From NCBI GenBank assembly GCA_964433875.1, contig CAYSSO010000006.1, positions 11,048-75,047 of the forward strand: a DNA stretch of 64,000 nucleotides. Reading direction: 5' to 3'. This DNA is from Athalassotoga sp964433875. GTDB lineage: Bacteria; Thermotogota; Thermotogae; Mesoaciditogales; Mesoaciditogaceae. The notes under the pieces are model-generated. The model did no database searches, was not told the origin of the DNA, and worked only from the letters and a program-made list of their open reading frames with translations. Made by a program: the position numbers and the translations under genes. Below are positions 18,169 to 26,577 of the stretch, in pieces. Within the stretch, counting starts at the first letter, position 1. Each line of letters begins with the position of its first letter.

Positions 18169-18611
18169 ATTTTCACCTTCATTTCAAGAACTGTCTTAAC
18201 GTCATGGGTATGGCCTTTGACACTTACCTTAGGCCATACATGCTCTATTCTTCCCGTTGGATCTATCAAGAAAGTACTCCTTACAGTTCCGAGAGTTCCT
18301 TGGGCACCGTACATCGCTATAACCTTTCTATCGGTATCGCTGAGCAACCTTATCTTTAACTGCCTTTTTTCTTCGAATTTTTTATGGCTTTCAACTGTGT
18401 CGGCACTTATCCCGATGACTTCGGCATTGAGTTTAGATATCTCATCGAGATGTTCTGTAAATGAGATTGCCTCTGCTGTGCATCCGGGAGTGTTATCTTT
18501 AGGATAAAAGTAAAGCACTACCCATCTGCCTCTGAAATCGCCAAGGCAGACTTTATTGTCATTTTGATCCGGAAGGCAAAAACAAGGTGCCATTTCTCCA
18601 ACTTTCAACAT
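18165..18611 (-). CDS. bcp: Peroxiredoxin of the Bcp/PrxQ family
   Basis: A thiol peroxidase of 148 residues. The peroxidatic Cys lies in the PKDNTPGCTAEA loop near residue 44. The resolving Cys five residues later in many PrxQ proteins is absent (TAEAIS), so it may act as a 1-Cys enzyme or use another partner thiol. STFLIDPTGRI and GHTHDV complete the fold. The start abuts the stop of rlmD, and its stop overlaps the next gene by four bases. Confidence 0.93.
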   Translation of the reverse strand: MLKVGEMAPCFCLPDQNDNKVCLGDFRGRWVVLYFYPKDNTPGCTAEAISFTEHLDEISKLNAEVIGISADTVESHKKFEEKRQLKIRLLSDTDRKVIAMYGAQGTLGTVRSTFLIDPTGRIEHVWPKVSVKGHTHDVKTVLEMKVKM

Positions 18612-19808
18612 CTAAATCACCCTTTCAAAAAGAGAAACTATCTCAAAATGATGCGTCTGCGGGAAAAGGTCTACTATTACCGCGTCTTTTATATTATACA
18701 ATTTTTGTACTAATATGCGAGCATCTCTCGAAAATGTTGAAACATCGCAAGAAACATATATCAATCTCTCTGGTTTTGCGCTAAGGATATTCTTCATTGT
18801 TTCTCTGTCTATCCCGCTTCTTGGCGGATCTACAACAATTGTTGAATAACCTTCGAGGTTAAAGTTGGCAGCCTTTCCAATTCTAAAATCGATATTTCTT
18901 ATTCCGTTTATATTCGCATTCTTTCTTGCCTCTATAATCGATGAAGGAGAACTTTCAATTCCTGCGAGTTTTTCAAATCTTTTCGCAAGTTGAAGTGAGA
19001 AAAATCCGACACCGCAGTAAAGATCGGCAAGATTTTTACCTTCTTGCGCGTATGCTATGACCTGATCGGCCAGAACTTTTGCCCCTTCGTAATTTATCTG
19101 AAAGAAAGATTTCGGTGGAATTCTGTAGACGATATCGTTTATTTTGAACTCGAGATATCCTCTTCCTTTTATGATCTTTTGGTGCCCAGAAAGCGCTATC
19201 TTTGAATTCGAAATCAAAGAGATTATCTCTTCAGCAGATGAACTTGGAATTTCAGTCATTTTTTGTGAAACGAAGATGGCCATCTTTTTCTCTATGCCAT
19301 CTCTTAAAACAAGGTGAGAAAAACCTCTTAAATCTTTTATTTCACGCTTTAGAGTGTTCAAATTGTCAGAAATTATATGGCATTTATCTATTTCAACAAA
19401 TCGATGTGAATTTCTACCAAAAAATCCTGCCTTACCATTGACAATGACGAATTCAACCTTATTTCTGTAATTGTATTCAGACGTGGGAATTAATTTCGAT
19501 GGAGATATCTCTAAATTGGCACGTTTCATCTGATCTAAAAAGATCTCTTTTTTGTATTCTAACTGGAACTTGTAATCGAGATCCATCCATTCACATCCGC
19601 CGCATGTGCCAAAATGATCGCAGATGGCTTTTCGCCTGTATTTCGAAGGCAAATTGACCTTTGAAACGGAAGCAATTGTAAAATCCTTCTCATCTTTTTC
19701 GATTTTAACATCCACATCTTCGCCGGGATAGGCGCCTCGCACGAGATATACCTTTCCGTCTTTTCTGGAAAGGCCATATCCGCCGGCAACCATCTTTTCG
19801 ATGATCAT
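18612..19808 (-). CDS. rlmD: RlmD/TrmA-type 23S rRNA (uracil-5-)-methyltransferase
   Basis: An SAM-dependent RNA m5U methyltransferase of 398 residues. An N-terminal TRAM domain (VRGAYPGEDVDVKIEK) is followed by the four-cysteine Fe-S motif (CDHFGTCGGCEW plus the C in the DKCHIIS segment). Then come the SAM motif ADLYCGVGFFSLQLA and VVDPPRSGI. The nucleophile lies in IYVSCDVSTFSRD. Whether the target is 23S U1939, U747 or tRNA cannot be told from sequence; the symbol is the most common annotation. It overlaps the preceding gene by four bases. Confidence 0.85.
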   Translation of the reverse strand: MIIEKMVAGGYGLSRKDGKVYLVRGAYPGEDVDVKIEKDEKDFTIASVSKVNLPSKYRRKAICDHFGTCGGCEWMDLDYKFQLEYKKEIFLDQMKRANLEISPSKLIPTSEYNYRNKVEFVIVNGKAGFFGRNSHRFVEIDKCHIISDNLNTLKREIKDLRGFSHLVLRDGIEKKMAIFVSQKMTEIPSSSAEEIISLISNSKIALSGHQKIIKGRGYLEFKINDIVYRIPPKSFFQINYEGAKVLADQVIAYAQEGKNLADLYCGVGFFSLQLAKRFEKLAGIESSPSSIIEARKNANINGIRNIDFRIGKAANFNLEGYSTIVVDPPRSGIDRETMKNILSAKPERLIYVSCDVSTFSRDARILVQKLYNIKDAVIVDLFPQTHHFEIVSLFERVI

Positions 19809-21352
19809 AACGTACCACTCACATTCAAAGAAATGGCACCACCAATCTTATCATCAATATTTTGAAGTTGTAAGTCACTGCTTAAGGTCAAAGATCCAAG
19901 ATTCCACAACAACGACATTCCAGCGTTCCATCCTCCTGCCCAGATTTGACCATTAAATTTTAACACGTTATTTGAAAAAGAAAAGCCTATCGAAGGAGAG
20001 GATGTGAAATTTATGCCGGCTGTACCGGACATTATTGGAAATTCTAAATTTGCGCTCAACATTGAAGAGGCGGCAGAGGAATAAAGTGAAAACCCGCCTG
20101 AAAAGATCGCATTGTAGGATAAAAATGTAGAGTTGAACCCCATGCTAAAGGATCTTTGAAAGTTTGACAGATATATATTCATGTACGATGGCCCTTCTGA
20201 TTTGGAAACCGAAAGGCCAAAGCCGTATGAATTCACGCTTGCCTGAACCGTTACAGGCGTTGAAATCTGGATTGCAGACCAGTTTGTAGAATTTGAAAGG
20301 TTCTGACCTAACATAACGCTAAAAATTTCATTGGAAAATGATTCGTAAGTTGTAACGTTTGATGCGAAGATACTTATATTCCCTGAAAGATTTTTATGCT
20401 TTAGATAAAGATCAAAACCACTTTGACTGCTAAGTTCAAAAGATGTGTTAATGAGAGAAGAGCATGCCGAAATAGATATCGAATCTCTGTCAAAGGAGAA
20501 AGAAAGCGCCTTGTTATTCACCGCCACCCCAAGGCCCGGGCTTTGCGTTATGCCCATTGGATATCTAAAGCCTTCAGAAGTGTAGCGGAGATCGAAGTTA
20601 TAATTTGGTGATTCCTTTCCAAAATCGATCTGAAAAGAAGGGATGGTATCCAAATTGAATGAAGTTCTAATTCTTTCACTTCCGACTGCCTCGAGAGAGG
20701 CAAAGAATTGGTTAGAAGGTGTTGAAAAGATCGTACACGTTATACCGCTTAGAGAATATCCATCTTGGTTTGCACTTAACTTTGTCGAAAGGAGATATGA
20801 GTCGCTATTTTCTAAAGCGCTCTGGTATTCCACCGTAAAGGTTTGTGGAAAGGAGAGATCGAGAAAATAAATTGTACCTGTCGTGTAATCAACAGAATAG
20901 AGGGATGGATCTAAAGGGTGACCGTTAAGGTAAATTGAAAGGCTACCATAAACCATCGGAAGAGTTACATAAGGATCGATCGGAGACACATTTATGTCTA
21001 AGATCACCGTTTTACCGATCAACTGCCCGAATGAGAGATATGGCAATTTGATGCCAAAGATTGGAATATTGTTACCGTAAATTGAAGATATCGAATTGCC
21101 AATTTGAAGGTCTAAAGGAATGTAATAAAGCGTAAGCCATTTCGTATTTGTTCCTATTGACGAAGAGATGTAGAGGCCATCTTCTATCTCCCCATTTACA
21201 AGAAACTGGAACTGCTGATTGAATACAGGCCCGAGGTAGTAATAATTTCCGAAACCGTAAGAAAGACCCAAACTTCCATTTATTTGAATTCTCACACCAA
21301 AGGCCACACAACTAAGTGCCAAAAATAAAACCAGCGGAAATTTTACGACCAT
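19805..21352 (-). CDS. Exported beta-rich protein, possible outer-sheath or outer-membrane protein
   Basis: A 515-residue protein with a clear signal peptide (VKFPLVLFLALSCVAFG, cut near residue 19). The rest is made of alternating short strands rich in Ser, Asn, Tyr, Phe and Gly (FSVMLGQNLSNSTNW), like a beta barrel. It ends with AISLNVSGTL, without a final Phe. The start ATG 21352 has AGAGG six bases upstream and overlaps fmt by 41 bases. I do not recognise the family. Unexpectedly it lies inside a housekeeping operon between fmt and rlmD. Confidence 0.75.
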   Translation of the reverse strand: MVVKFPLVLFLALSCVAFGVRIQINGSLGLSYGFGNYYYLGPVFNQQFQFLVNGEIEDGLYISSSIGTNTKWLTLYYIPLDLQIGNSISSIYGNNIPIFGIKLPYLSFGQLIGKTVILDINVSPIDPYVTLPMVYGSLSIYLNGHPLDPSLYSVDYTTGTIYFLDLSFPQTFTVEYQSALENSDSYLLSTKLSANQDGYSLSGITCTIFSTPSNQFFASLEAVGSERIRTSFNLDTIPSFQIDFGKESPNYNFDLRYTSEGFRYPMGITQSPGLGVAVNNKALSFSFDRDSISISACSSLINTSFELSSQSGFDLYLKHKNLSGNISIFASNVTTYESFSNEIFSVMLGQNLSNSTNWSAIQISTPVTVQASVNSYGFGLSVSKSEGPSYMNIYLSNFQRSFSMGFNSTFLSYNAIFSGGFSLYSSAASSMLSANLEFPIMSGTAGINFTSSPSIGFSFSNNVLKFNGQIWAGGWNAGMSLLWNLGSLTLSSDLQLQNIDDKIGGAISLNVSGTL

Positions 21353-22229
21353 TTTTGGCCTCTGAGAAACTCATGATCTTCTTTGACTGGAATTGAATCT
21401 TGGAAAGGATTATCGAGCGATCTCCACAGCCAATTATGCCGTTAGAGTTTATTTTTATTATCTCGCCAGGTCTTCCCGACTCTTCAACTATGCCGCCGAA
21501 GCCAAAGAGTTTGACCATCTCTCCATTTAAAGTAGTTCTTGCGCCCGGCTTTGAATCAAGAGCTCTTATCAAATTTCCAATTTTAAGGGCAGTGAGGTTC
21601 CAGTCTATGATCGTCTCATCTGGAGTTATTTTGGCCGCGTAAGAAGGAATACCTTCTTGATCTCTTAATTCTATCCTTTGAAGTTTTACAAAATCGATTA
21701 TCATCCTTGCGCCGACAAGGCCAAGTTTTTTGCTTAAAGTATCAAAAGTGTCAAGCGGATCCACCTCTATTTTCTCCATCATCGCTATTTTGCCTGTGTC
21801 AAGGCCTTTGTCTATTTTGAAAATCGTTATCCCACTTTCACTTGCACCATCGAGAAGGGTTCTTTGGATTGGAGCCGCTCCCCTGTACTTTGGCAATAAA
21901 GAGGCGTGGACGTTAAAAAAACCGTGAGGGACGGCCTCTAACAATTTGGTTTTTAATATTTGGCCGAAAGCAACGACTATACCGAGATCGATCTTCAATT
22001 CTTTAAGAGTATTTATGAAACTTTCATCATTTACATTTTGAATTTCTGCTAAATTTAAATTCTTCGATCTGGCAAAAGAAGCGACCGGCGTAGAAGTTAG
22101 GCGCTTATTCCTGCCGGCGGGTCGCGGCACCTGCGTTACGATTAGTTCAACATTTGAAGAATTTAGAAGTGCTTCAAGAATCGGTATTGCAAAATCAGAA
22201 GAACCAAAAAACGCTATTTTTTCAAACAC
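21312..22229 (-). CDS. fmt: Methionyl-tRNA formyltransferase
   Basis: Formylates initiator Met-tRNA using 10-formyl-THF. The 305-residue protein has the N-terminal formyltransferase domain with the N-H-D type active site in FFNVHASLLPKYRGAAPIQRT (His) and the DTGKIAMMEKIE (Asp) segment, plus a C-terminal OB-like domain. The start is GTG 22229 after AGGAG. It overlaps def by eight bases, the usual def-fmt pair that adds and later removes the formyl group. Confidence 0.97.
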   Translation of the reverse strand: MFEKIAFFGSSDFAIPILEALLNSSNVELIVTQVPRPAGRNKRLTSTPVASFARSKNLNLAEIQNVNDESFINTLKELKIDLGIVVAFGQILKTKLLEAVPHGFFNVHASLLPKYRGAAPIQRTLLDGASESGITIFKIDKGLDTGKIAMMEKIEVDPLDTFDTLSKKLGLVGARMIIDFVKLQRIELRDQEGIPSYAAKITPDETIIDWNLTALKIGNLIRALDSKPGARTTLNGEMVKLFGFGGIVEESGRPGEIIKINSNGIIGCGDRSIILSKIQFQSKKIMSFSEAKNGRKISAGFIFGT

Positions 22230-22752
22230 TCTTTGTCTCCTGCGAGACTCTCTTTTTGAGTATCTCTTCTCCTTTTTCCTTTATCTCATCGAGTTGGGGC
22301 TTGAGAGTCCTTCTTTTTATCAAACTAAGGTAATCAATGAAGAGTTTGCCGTTGAGATGATCGAACTCGTGCTGAAAGACGCGCGCCTCGTATCCTTCGA
22401 GATCTCTAACGTATTCTTTACCGTATTGATCTGTATATTTAACTTTTATTTTGACGGCCCGCGGCACCTCTTCGTAAATATCTGGAATGCTAAGACATCC
22501 TTCCTGTCCAGATTCGACTTCCTTAGATCTTTCTATTATTTGAGGATTGACAACGATGTTCAATTTTTCGCCTATATCGTACATAAAAAATCTTTTTGAA
22601 ATACCGACCTGAGGAGCGGCCAAACCAATGCCGTCTTGTGTATACATTATTTCGCTCATTTCTTTTAAGAATTCCTCATCGAGATCGCCCGGCAAAACTT
22701 CCTTTGCGATCTTTCTCAAAACAGGATCACCGTAAAATCTAAGTTTAAGCAT
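22222..22752 (-). CDS. def: Peptide deformylase
   Basis: Removes the formyl group from new proteins. All three family motifs are present: GIGLAAPQVG, EGCLSIPD (Cys metal ligand) and QHEFDHLNG (two His ligands and catalytic Glu). At 176 residues it has the short type I length with a charged C-terminal helix. It lies 12 bases after the tautomerase gene. Confidence 0.97.
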   Translation of the reverse strand: MLKLRFYGDPVLRKIAKEVLPGDLDEEFLKEMSEIMYTQDGIGLAAPQVGISKRFFMYDIGEKLNIVVNPQIIERSKEVESGQEGCLSIPDIYEEVPRAVKIKVKYTDQYGKEYVRDLEGYEARVFQHEFDHLNGKLFIDYLSLIKRRTLKPQLDEIKEKGEEILKKRVSQETKSV

Positions 22753-22764
22753 CGAAACACCTCG

Positions 22765-23094
22765 TTAAAAAGTTGTACCGTTCCATCCCCACATAGAACC
22801 TTCAAAATCAACAAAGTTTATGTATATTCTGTCCTTTTTTATGCCTGCATTTCTCTCTATGAAGTTACACAGTTCTTCCGAAAGTTTGCCCGTCCTTTCT
22901 TGCGGCAAGCCTATGCTTTTCAATTCTAAAAAAGCGCAGGGATCTGTCTTCCCATCGAAGATCATCTTTTTTGTCTCGGAACTTGCCATTACATAGCGTT
23001 CTGGCTTTCCAAGCGATCTTGAAATAAGGGTTGAAACTCCCTTCAAAAGGTCTTCTTTTATCTCGACATTCGCTTCTATTCTGATATATGGCAT
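22765..23094 (-). CDS. MIF-like tautomerase superfamily protein
   Basis: A 109-residue member of the macrophage migration inhibitory factor group. The frame opens at GTG 23103, but the catalytic Pro must follow the initiator Met. ATG 23094 (MPYIRIEANV) has GAGGTG six bases upstream and is therefore chosen. The middle carries the typical YVMASSETKKMIFDG and the C-terminal INFVDFEGSMWGWNGTTF with its tryptophans. The likely activity is phenylpyruvate-type keto-enol tautomerisation; the natural substrate is unknown. Confidence 0.88.
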   Translation of the reverse strand: MPYIRIEANVEIKEDLLKGVSTLISRSLGKPERYVMASSETKKMIFDGKTDPCAFLELKSIGLPQERTGKLSEELCNFIERNAGIKKDRIYINFVDFEGSMWGWNGTTF

Positions 23095-23126
23095 ATCTAT
23101 CACCTCATATTTATTGTATCACAAAG

Positions 23127-23624
23127 TCAAAAACTTTCCCAGTGTAAAACTTCTTCGAGCGATCTCTTGTATGGTATTGGAGGAAGAGAGTCGAAATATC
23201 CCAAAGAAAGGATTGAGATCATTCTTAGATTTTGGGGAACTTTGAAGTGACTGAGAATTTCCTCTTCATAAGTACGATTGTATCCGGCAATCCAACAAGT
23301 TCCAATTCCATAATTAAAGGCCGCAAGGATCATGTTTTCGGTAGCGGCAGCACCATCTTCGAGATGGTGCCTGTTATTTTTTTCACAAAAAGTGATTATA
23401 CAGGCGCTTCCATCTTTTATGAACTTACCATATGTTGTGATCTTCGAGAGGAATTCGAGATCTTTTTTGTTCGTAACCACGAGAAATTCCCATGGCTGGG
23501 AATTATTGCCACTTGGAGCAAGCCTTCCGCAGTCGACGATATCCGAAAGTATTTCTTTTGCGATAGGCTTATCTGAGTATTTTCTTACGCTTCTTCTTTT
23601 TTTGATAGCTTCGATAACTTCCAT
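23127..23624 (-). CDS. Nitroreductase-family flavoprotein
   Basis: A 165-residue FMN protein. The N-terminal KKRRSVRKYSDKPI gives the FMN-phosphate-binding arginines, followed by APSGNNSQPWEFLVV, then GAAATENMILAAFNYGIGTCWIAGY lining the flavin. It is short for the family but complete. It lies downstream of tRNA-Gly past a weak hairpin and 23 bases before the tautomerase start. The substrate cannot be inferred. Confidence 0.92.
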   Translation of the reverse strand: MEVIEAIKKRRSVRKYSDKPIAKEILSDIVDCGRLAPSGNNSQPWEFLVVTNKKDLEFLSKITTYGKFIKDGSACIITFCEKNNRHHLEDGAAATENMILAAFNYGIGTCWIAGYNRTYEEEILSHFKVPQNLRMISILSLGYFDSLPPIPYKRSLEEVLHWESF

Positions 23625-23640
23625 AAAATCACCTCATCTT

Positions 23641-23667
23641 AAACAAAATGCCCTCACGCAAGAGGGC
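23641..23667 (-). terminator. Weak terminator or attenuator after tRNA-Gly
   Basis: Reading the minus strand, GCCCTC-ttgcgt-GAGGGC forms a 6-bp GC-rich stem followed by ATTTTGTTT. The T tract is interrupted. The nitroreductase SD follows within a few bases and no separate promoter fits in between, so partial read-through from the tRNA promoter is likely. Confidence 0.55.
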
Positions 23668-23669
23668 TA

Positions 23670-23745
23670 TGGAGCGGCCAACGGGGCTTGAACCCGCGAC
23701 CCTCAACTTGGGAAGCTGATGCTCTACCAACTGAGCTATGGCCGC
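23670..23745 (-). tRNA. tRNA-Gly, anticodon CCC
   Basis: A 76-base cloverleaf with encoded CCA. The acceptor arms GCGGCCA/TGGCCGC pair fully. The anticodon stem TCAGC/GTTGA carries the loop TTCCCAA (anticodon CCC, reading GGG). The T arm is GCGGG-TTCAAGC-CCCGT and the discriminator is T. Confidence 0.97.
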
Positions 23746-23753
23746 ACATTAAA

Positions 23754-23782
23754 ATTTTACCATAATGGATACGCTAAATCAA
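23754..23782 (-). promoter_or_regulatory. Promoter for tRNA-Gly and probably the genes downstream
   Basis: Minus strand: TTGATT (-35, 23782-23777), a 17-base spacer, then TAAAAT (-10, 23759-23754) preceded by TGG as an extended -10. The predicted start point is just before the tRNA 5' end at 23745. It lies in the short gap after the MFS gene. Confidence 0.78.
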
Positions 23783-23785
23783 GTT

Positions 23786-25402
23786 TTAGTCCTCATCTAT
23801 CATCTTTTTACGCATTAACTTTACTCTTAAAGTCTTTTTCGCATCTGGAGTCTTTTTAGTCTCTTCGACTATATTTATCCTTTTTATTAAAATAGAAAGC
23901 ACTATAAGTCCTATTGAAGCAAAGGTAGCGATCAAAAAAGCATAGGTTATAGAATTTGCAAGGTATTTTGCCATATCGTTGAAGACTCCGTTCAAAATCG
24001 CGTGAAGCGTTACAGGTGTTTTTGAAAGAATTTGATTTTTATTCATAAGAAATTGTGGCGAGTTCATTGAAGAGAGTAAATCTTTTGGAAGCACATAGTC
24101 TAAGATCTTTGGAATTCCAGTTAATTGTGAGGCGTAAATTGTGTTTACTATCGTTCCGAATACGGCCGTTCCAACGGTCCCTCCTATGCTTCTGAAAAAT
24201 TGAACGGATGAAAGCGCGAGACCTGTGTACTTTCTATCAACGGCACTTTGAATTACGACCATCATCATACCCATTGTGACTCCCACGCCAAAACCTGTCA
24301 GTATCATATAAAAGTCAAGCCTTAGGGTTGATACATCGTAAGGTATACGAGATATAAGAAATAATCCTATCGTTGTCAAAATCGATCCGGCGATAAATAC
24401 AAGTTTATATTTTCCTGTTTTTGATATGTAAAACCCACCTAAGACGCTTGATGCCATTGATGCAAGCATGACGGGCATAAGGATGAGCCCTGAGTTTGTT
24501 GCCGATTGGCCTTGAACCCCCTGAATAAAGAGTGGAATGTAGACGGAAAGAGAAAATAAAGAGAATCCTACGAGAAAGTTGATCGAGTTAGCAACGGAAA
24601 AGACCTGATTTTTGAACAATTTCAATTCCAAAATTGGTTCCTGTACTTTTCTTTCGACAAAATAAAATGGGATAAAAAGCATTGCAGAAATCATAAAAAG
24701 CCCCCACACCTGAGGTTCAACCCATGAATTGTCTATTGAAGCGTAAGAGAGGCCCATCAAGAGGGAAAAAATCATTCCACCAAGCAATATTGCACCCCAA
24801 TAATCGATCTTGGCCTTTGCGTTGCCACCGAGTTCCTTCGACAGAAAAAAGTAAGCCATAAAAAGAGCCGGTATTCCTATTGGCATGTTAACGTAAAATA
24901 CCCAGTGCCAACTTATTTGATCTGTAAGATATCCTCCTATCAAAGGACCGAGTATACTCGATACGGCAAAGACCGCTCCTATAAGGCCTTGATACTTTCC
25001 TCTTTCTCTGGGAGTAAAGACATCACCTATTATCGCAGGGCCAACTGCCATAAGAGCCGCCGCCCCTATTCCCTGAAAAGTCCTTGCCCCTATGAGCCAA
25101 TATATGTTTTGCGAAAGACCGGCAATCCAAGAAAAAGCCATGAATGTGAGCATACCACCCATGTAGAAGTATTTTCTTCCAAAGATATCTGAAATTTTCC
25201 CGAAGATAGGTATGAAAATGGTCGATGTGAGCATGTAGGCCGTGAAAACCCACGAATACAAAGACATTCCGCCAAGTTCATCTATTATCCTCGGCATCGC
25301 AGTACCAACCACTGTTTGATCCATTGAAGACATAAAAACTCCAAGCATAACCGTTGCCAAAGCACCGAAAGCAATCCTTCTTGAAATATTTTTTTCTGGC
25401 AT
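23786..25402 (-). CDS. MFS multidrug efflux transporter, DHA2 (EmrB/QacA) family
   Basis: A proton-driven drug exporter with 14 predicted membrane helices and 538 residues. Helix 1 carries FMSSMDQTVVGTAMPRI (motif D1). The A motif is GKISDIFGRKYFYMGG and motif C is SSILGPLIGGYLTDQ. The start is ATG 25402 with GAGGTG six bases before it, rather than GTG 25411. The C-terminal tail is basic. No TetR or MarR regulator is adjacent, so control is unknown. Confidence 0.92.
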   Translation of the reverse strand: MPEKNISRRIAFGALATVMLGVFMSSMDQTVVGTAMPRIIDELGGMSLYSWVFTAYMLTSTIFIPIFGKISDIFGRKYFYMGGMLTFMAFSWIAGLSQNIYWLIGARTFQGIGAAALMAVGPAIIGDVFTPRERGKYQGLIGAVFAVSSILGPLIGGYLTDQISWHWVFYVNMPIGIPALFMAYFFLSKELGGNAKAKIDYWGAILLGGMIFSLLMGLSYASIDNSWVEPQVWGLFMISAMLFIPFYFVERKVQEPILELKLFKNQVFSVANSINFLVGFSLFSLSVYIPLFIQGVQGQSATNSGLILMPVMLASMASSVLGGFYISKTGKYKLVFIAGSILTTIGLFLISRIPYDVSTLRLDFYMILTGFGVGVTMGMMMVVIQSAVDRKYTGLALSSVQFFRSIGGTVGTAVFGTIVNTIYASQLTGIPKILDYVLPKDLLSSMNSPQFLMNKNQILSKTPVTLHAILNGVFNDMAKYLANSITYAFLIATFASIGLIVLSILIKRINIVEETKKTPDAKKTLRVKLMRKKMIDED

Positions 25403-25786
25403 GCAGTGCACCTCTATCTGTAAAGATATATCTGCATAGATTGTACGCTCAAAAGATTTCTTACAAATGAAGGGATTTTGATTCTTTTTTTAATAAAAAA
25501 CTTTGATTGAACTTGTGGTGCAATGTCAAGTTGTATTAAAAGAATTAAAGGTTTATTTCAAATGATTTTTGAATAAAAATTATGATTAATTTTTTTATTT
25601 AAATATTTTCACAAATTATCTAAATATATCTTCGTTAATCTTCACAAATGACTTTCTTGATTTAAAATTTGAAAAGCATGTGTATTTCAATTATAAAATC
25701 ATTTTTTGCAAGATCATTTCTTGTATTATTCTAATTTTTGATGATGATATAATACTTTGCTATTTCATTAAAAAGGAGGGTTTTTT
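25403..25786. other. AT-rich divergent intergenic region
   Basis: About 380 bases between divergent genes. The MFS SD lies at its left end. A -10-like TATAAT is at 25748-25753, upstream of the exported protein, without a good -35. The middle is extremely AT-rich with many short A and T runs. I see no ORF, RNA gene or strong palindrome. Confidence 0.6.
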
Positions 25787-26566
25787 ATGAAAAAGTTTTA
25801 TTTGATTCTTATTGCTTTACTTGTTTTAGGGATAATGGCATTTTCAACTGTCAACGTCATAATTGATGAAGGGCATTCAAACCAGTACAATCAGTCAAAG
25901 TTAACAGATATGGTAAAAACTCTTGAATCTTCTGGCTATAACGTGATATTTTCGACCTCTGAAATTACGCCTCAACTTTTAAATCAGGGAAAAATACTCT
26001 TGCTTGCAAATCCAAAATCACTGTCTGACTCAGAAATAAATGCAATAGTTAACTTTGTACAAAATGGTGGAGGATTATTTTTAACTGCCGAATCAAACTA
26101 CAAACAAGAAGGCCATTTTGCCGTTCTGAACAAATTGCTCGGGGCATTAAATGCGGGATTCGTTTTTAATCCTGACGAAGTTGAAGATAGTTCTTTTAAC
26201 TATGGTGATGTTTGGGAAGTCAAAATTAGCGATTTTCCCTCAACTCCATTTAACATTGCAAATGGAATAAGTGTTATTAAATTTTACAGTGGATGCTCTT
26301 TGGCAGCGCCTGGAAATAACCCACTTCAAAATGGACAGGCTTATGTGATCGCTCAGACTTCTCCTATGGCAAAACAAGCGGATACGGATTCTCAAACATA
26401 TTCTTACTGGCAACCACCTTTACCTGTTGGAGCGGCACAAATTATAGGAAAAGGAAGATTAATTGGATTTGGAACGGCAATATATTCGAACTACGATTGG
26501 ACAACGAAAGGATATGATAACGCACAGTTTACCTTAAATATTCTGGCATGGCTTTCTGGAAAGTGA
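25787..26566 (+). CDS. Exported protein with a DUF4350/GATase1-like domain
   Basis: A 259-residue protein with a cleavable signal peptide (MKKFYLILIALLVLGIMAFS). The remainder has the alternating alpha/beta pattern of a flavodoxin- or amidotransferase-like fold: VNVIIDEGHSNQYN, a helix, YNVIFSTSEITPQLL, KILLLANPKSLSDSEINAIVNFVQNGGGLFLTAES, and a final GRLIGFGTAIYSN strand. This resembles the DUF4350 or GldG-like domains. No catalytic Cys is evident. A strong AAGGAGGG precedes the start. It is followed after 11 bases by a secreted phosphoesterase, so the two probably act together outside the cell. Confidence 0.68.
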   Translation: MKKFYLILIALLVLGIMAFSTVNVIIDEGHSNQYNQSKLTDMVKTLESSGYNVIFSTSEITPQLLNQGKILLLANPKSLSDSEINAIVNFVQNGGGLFLTAESNYKQEGHFAVLNKLLGALNAGFVFNPDEVEDSSFNYGDVWEVKISDFPSTPFNIANGISVIKFYSGCSLAAPGNNPLQNGQAYVIAQTSPMAKQADTDSQTYSYWQPPLPVGAAQIIGKGRLIGFGTAIYSNYDWTTKGYDNAQFTLNILAWLSGK

Positions 26567-26577
26567 GATGAAATAAA

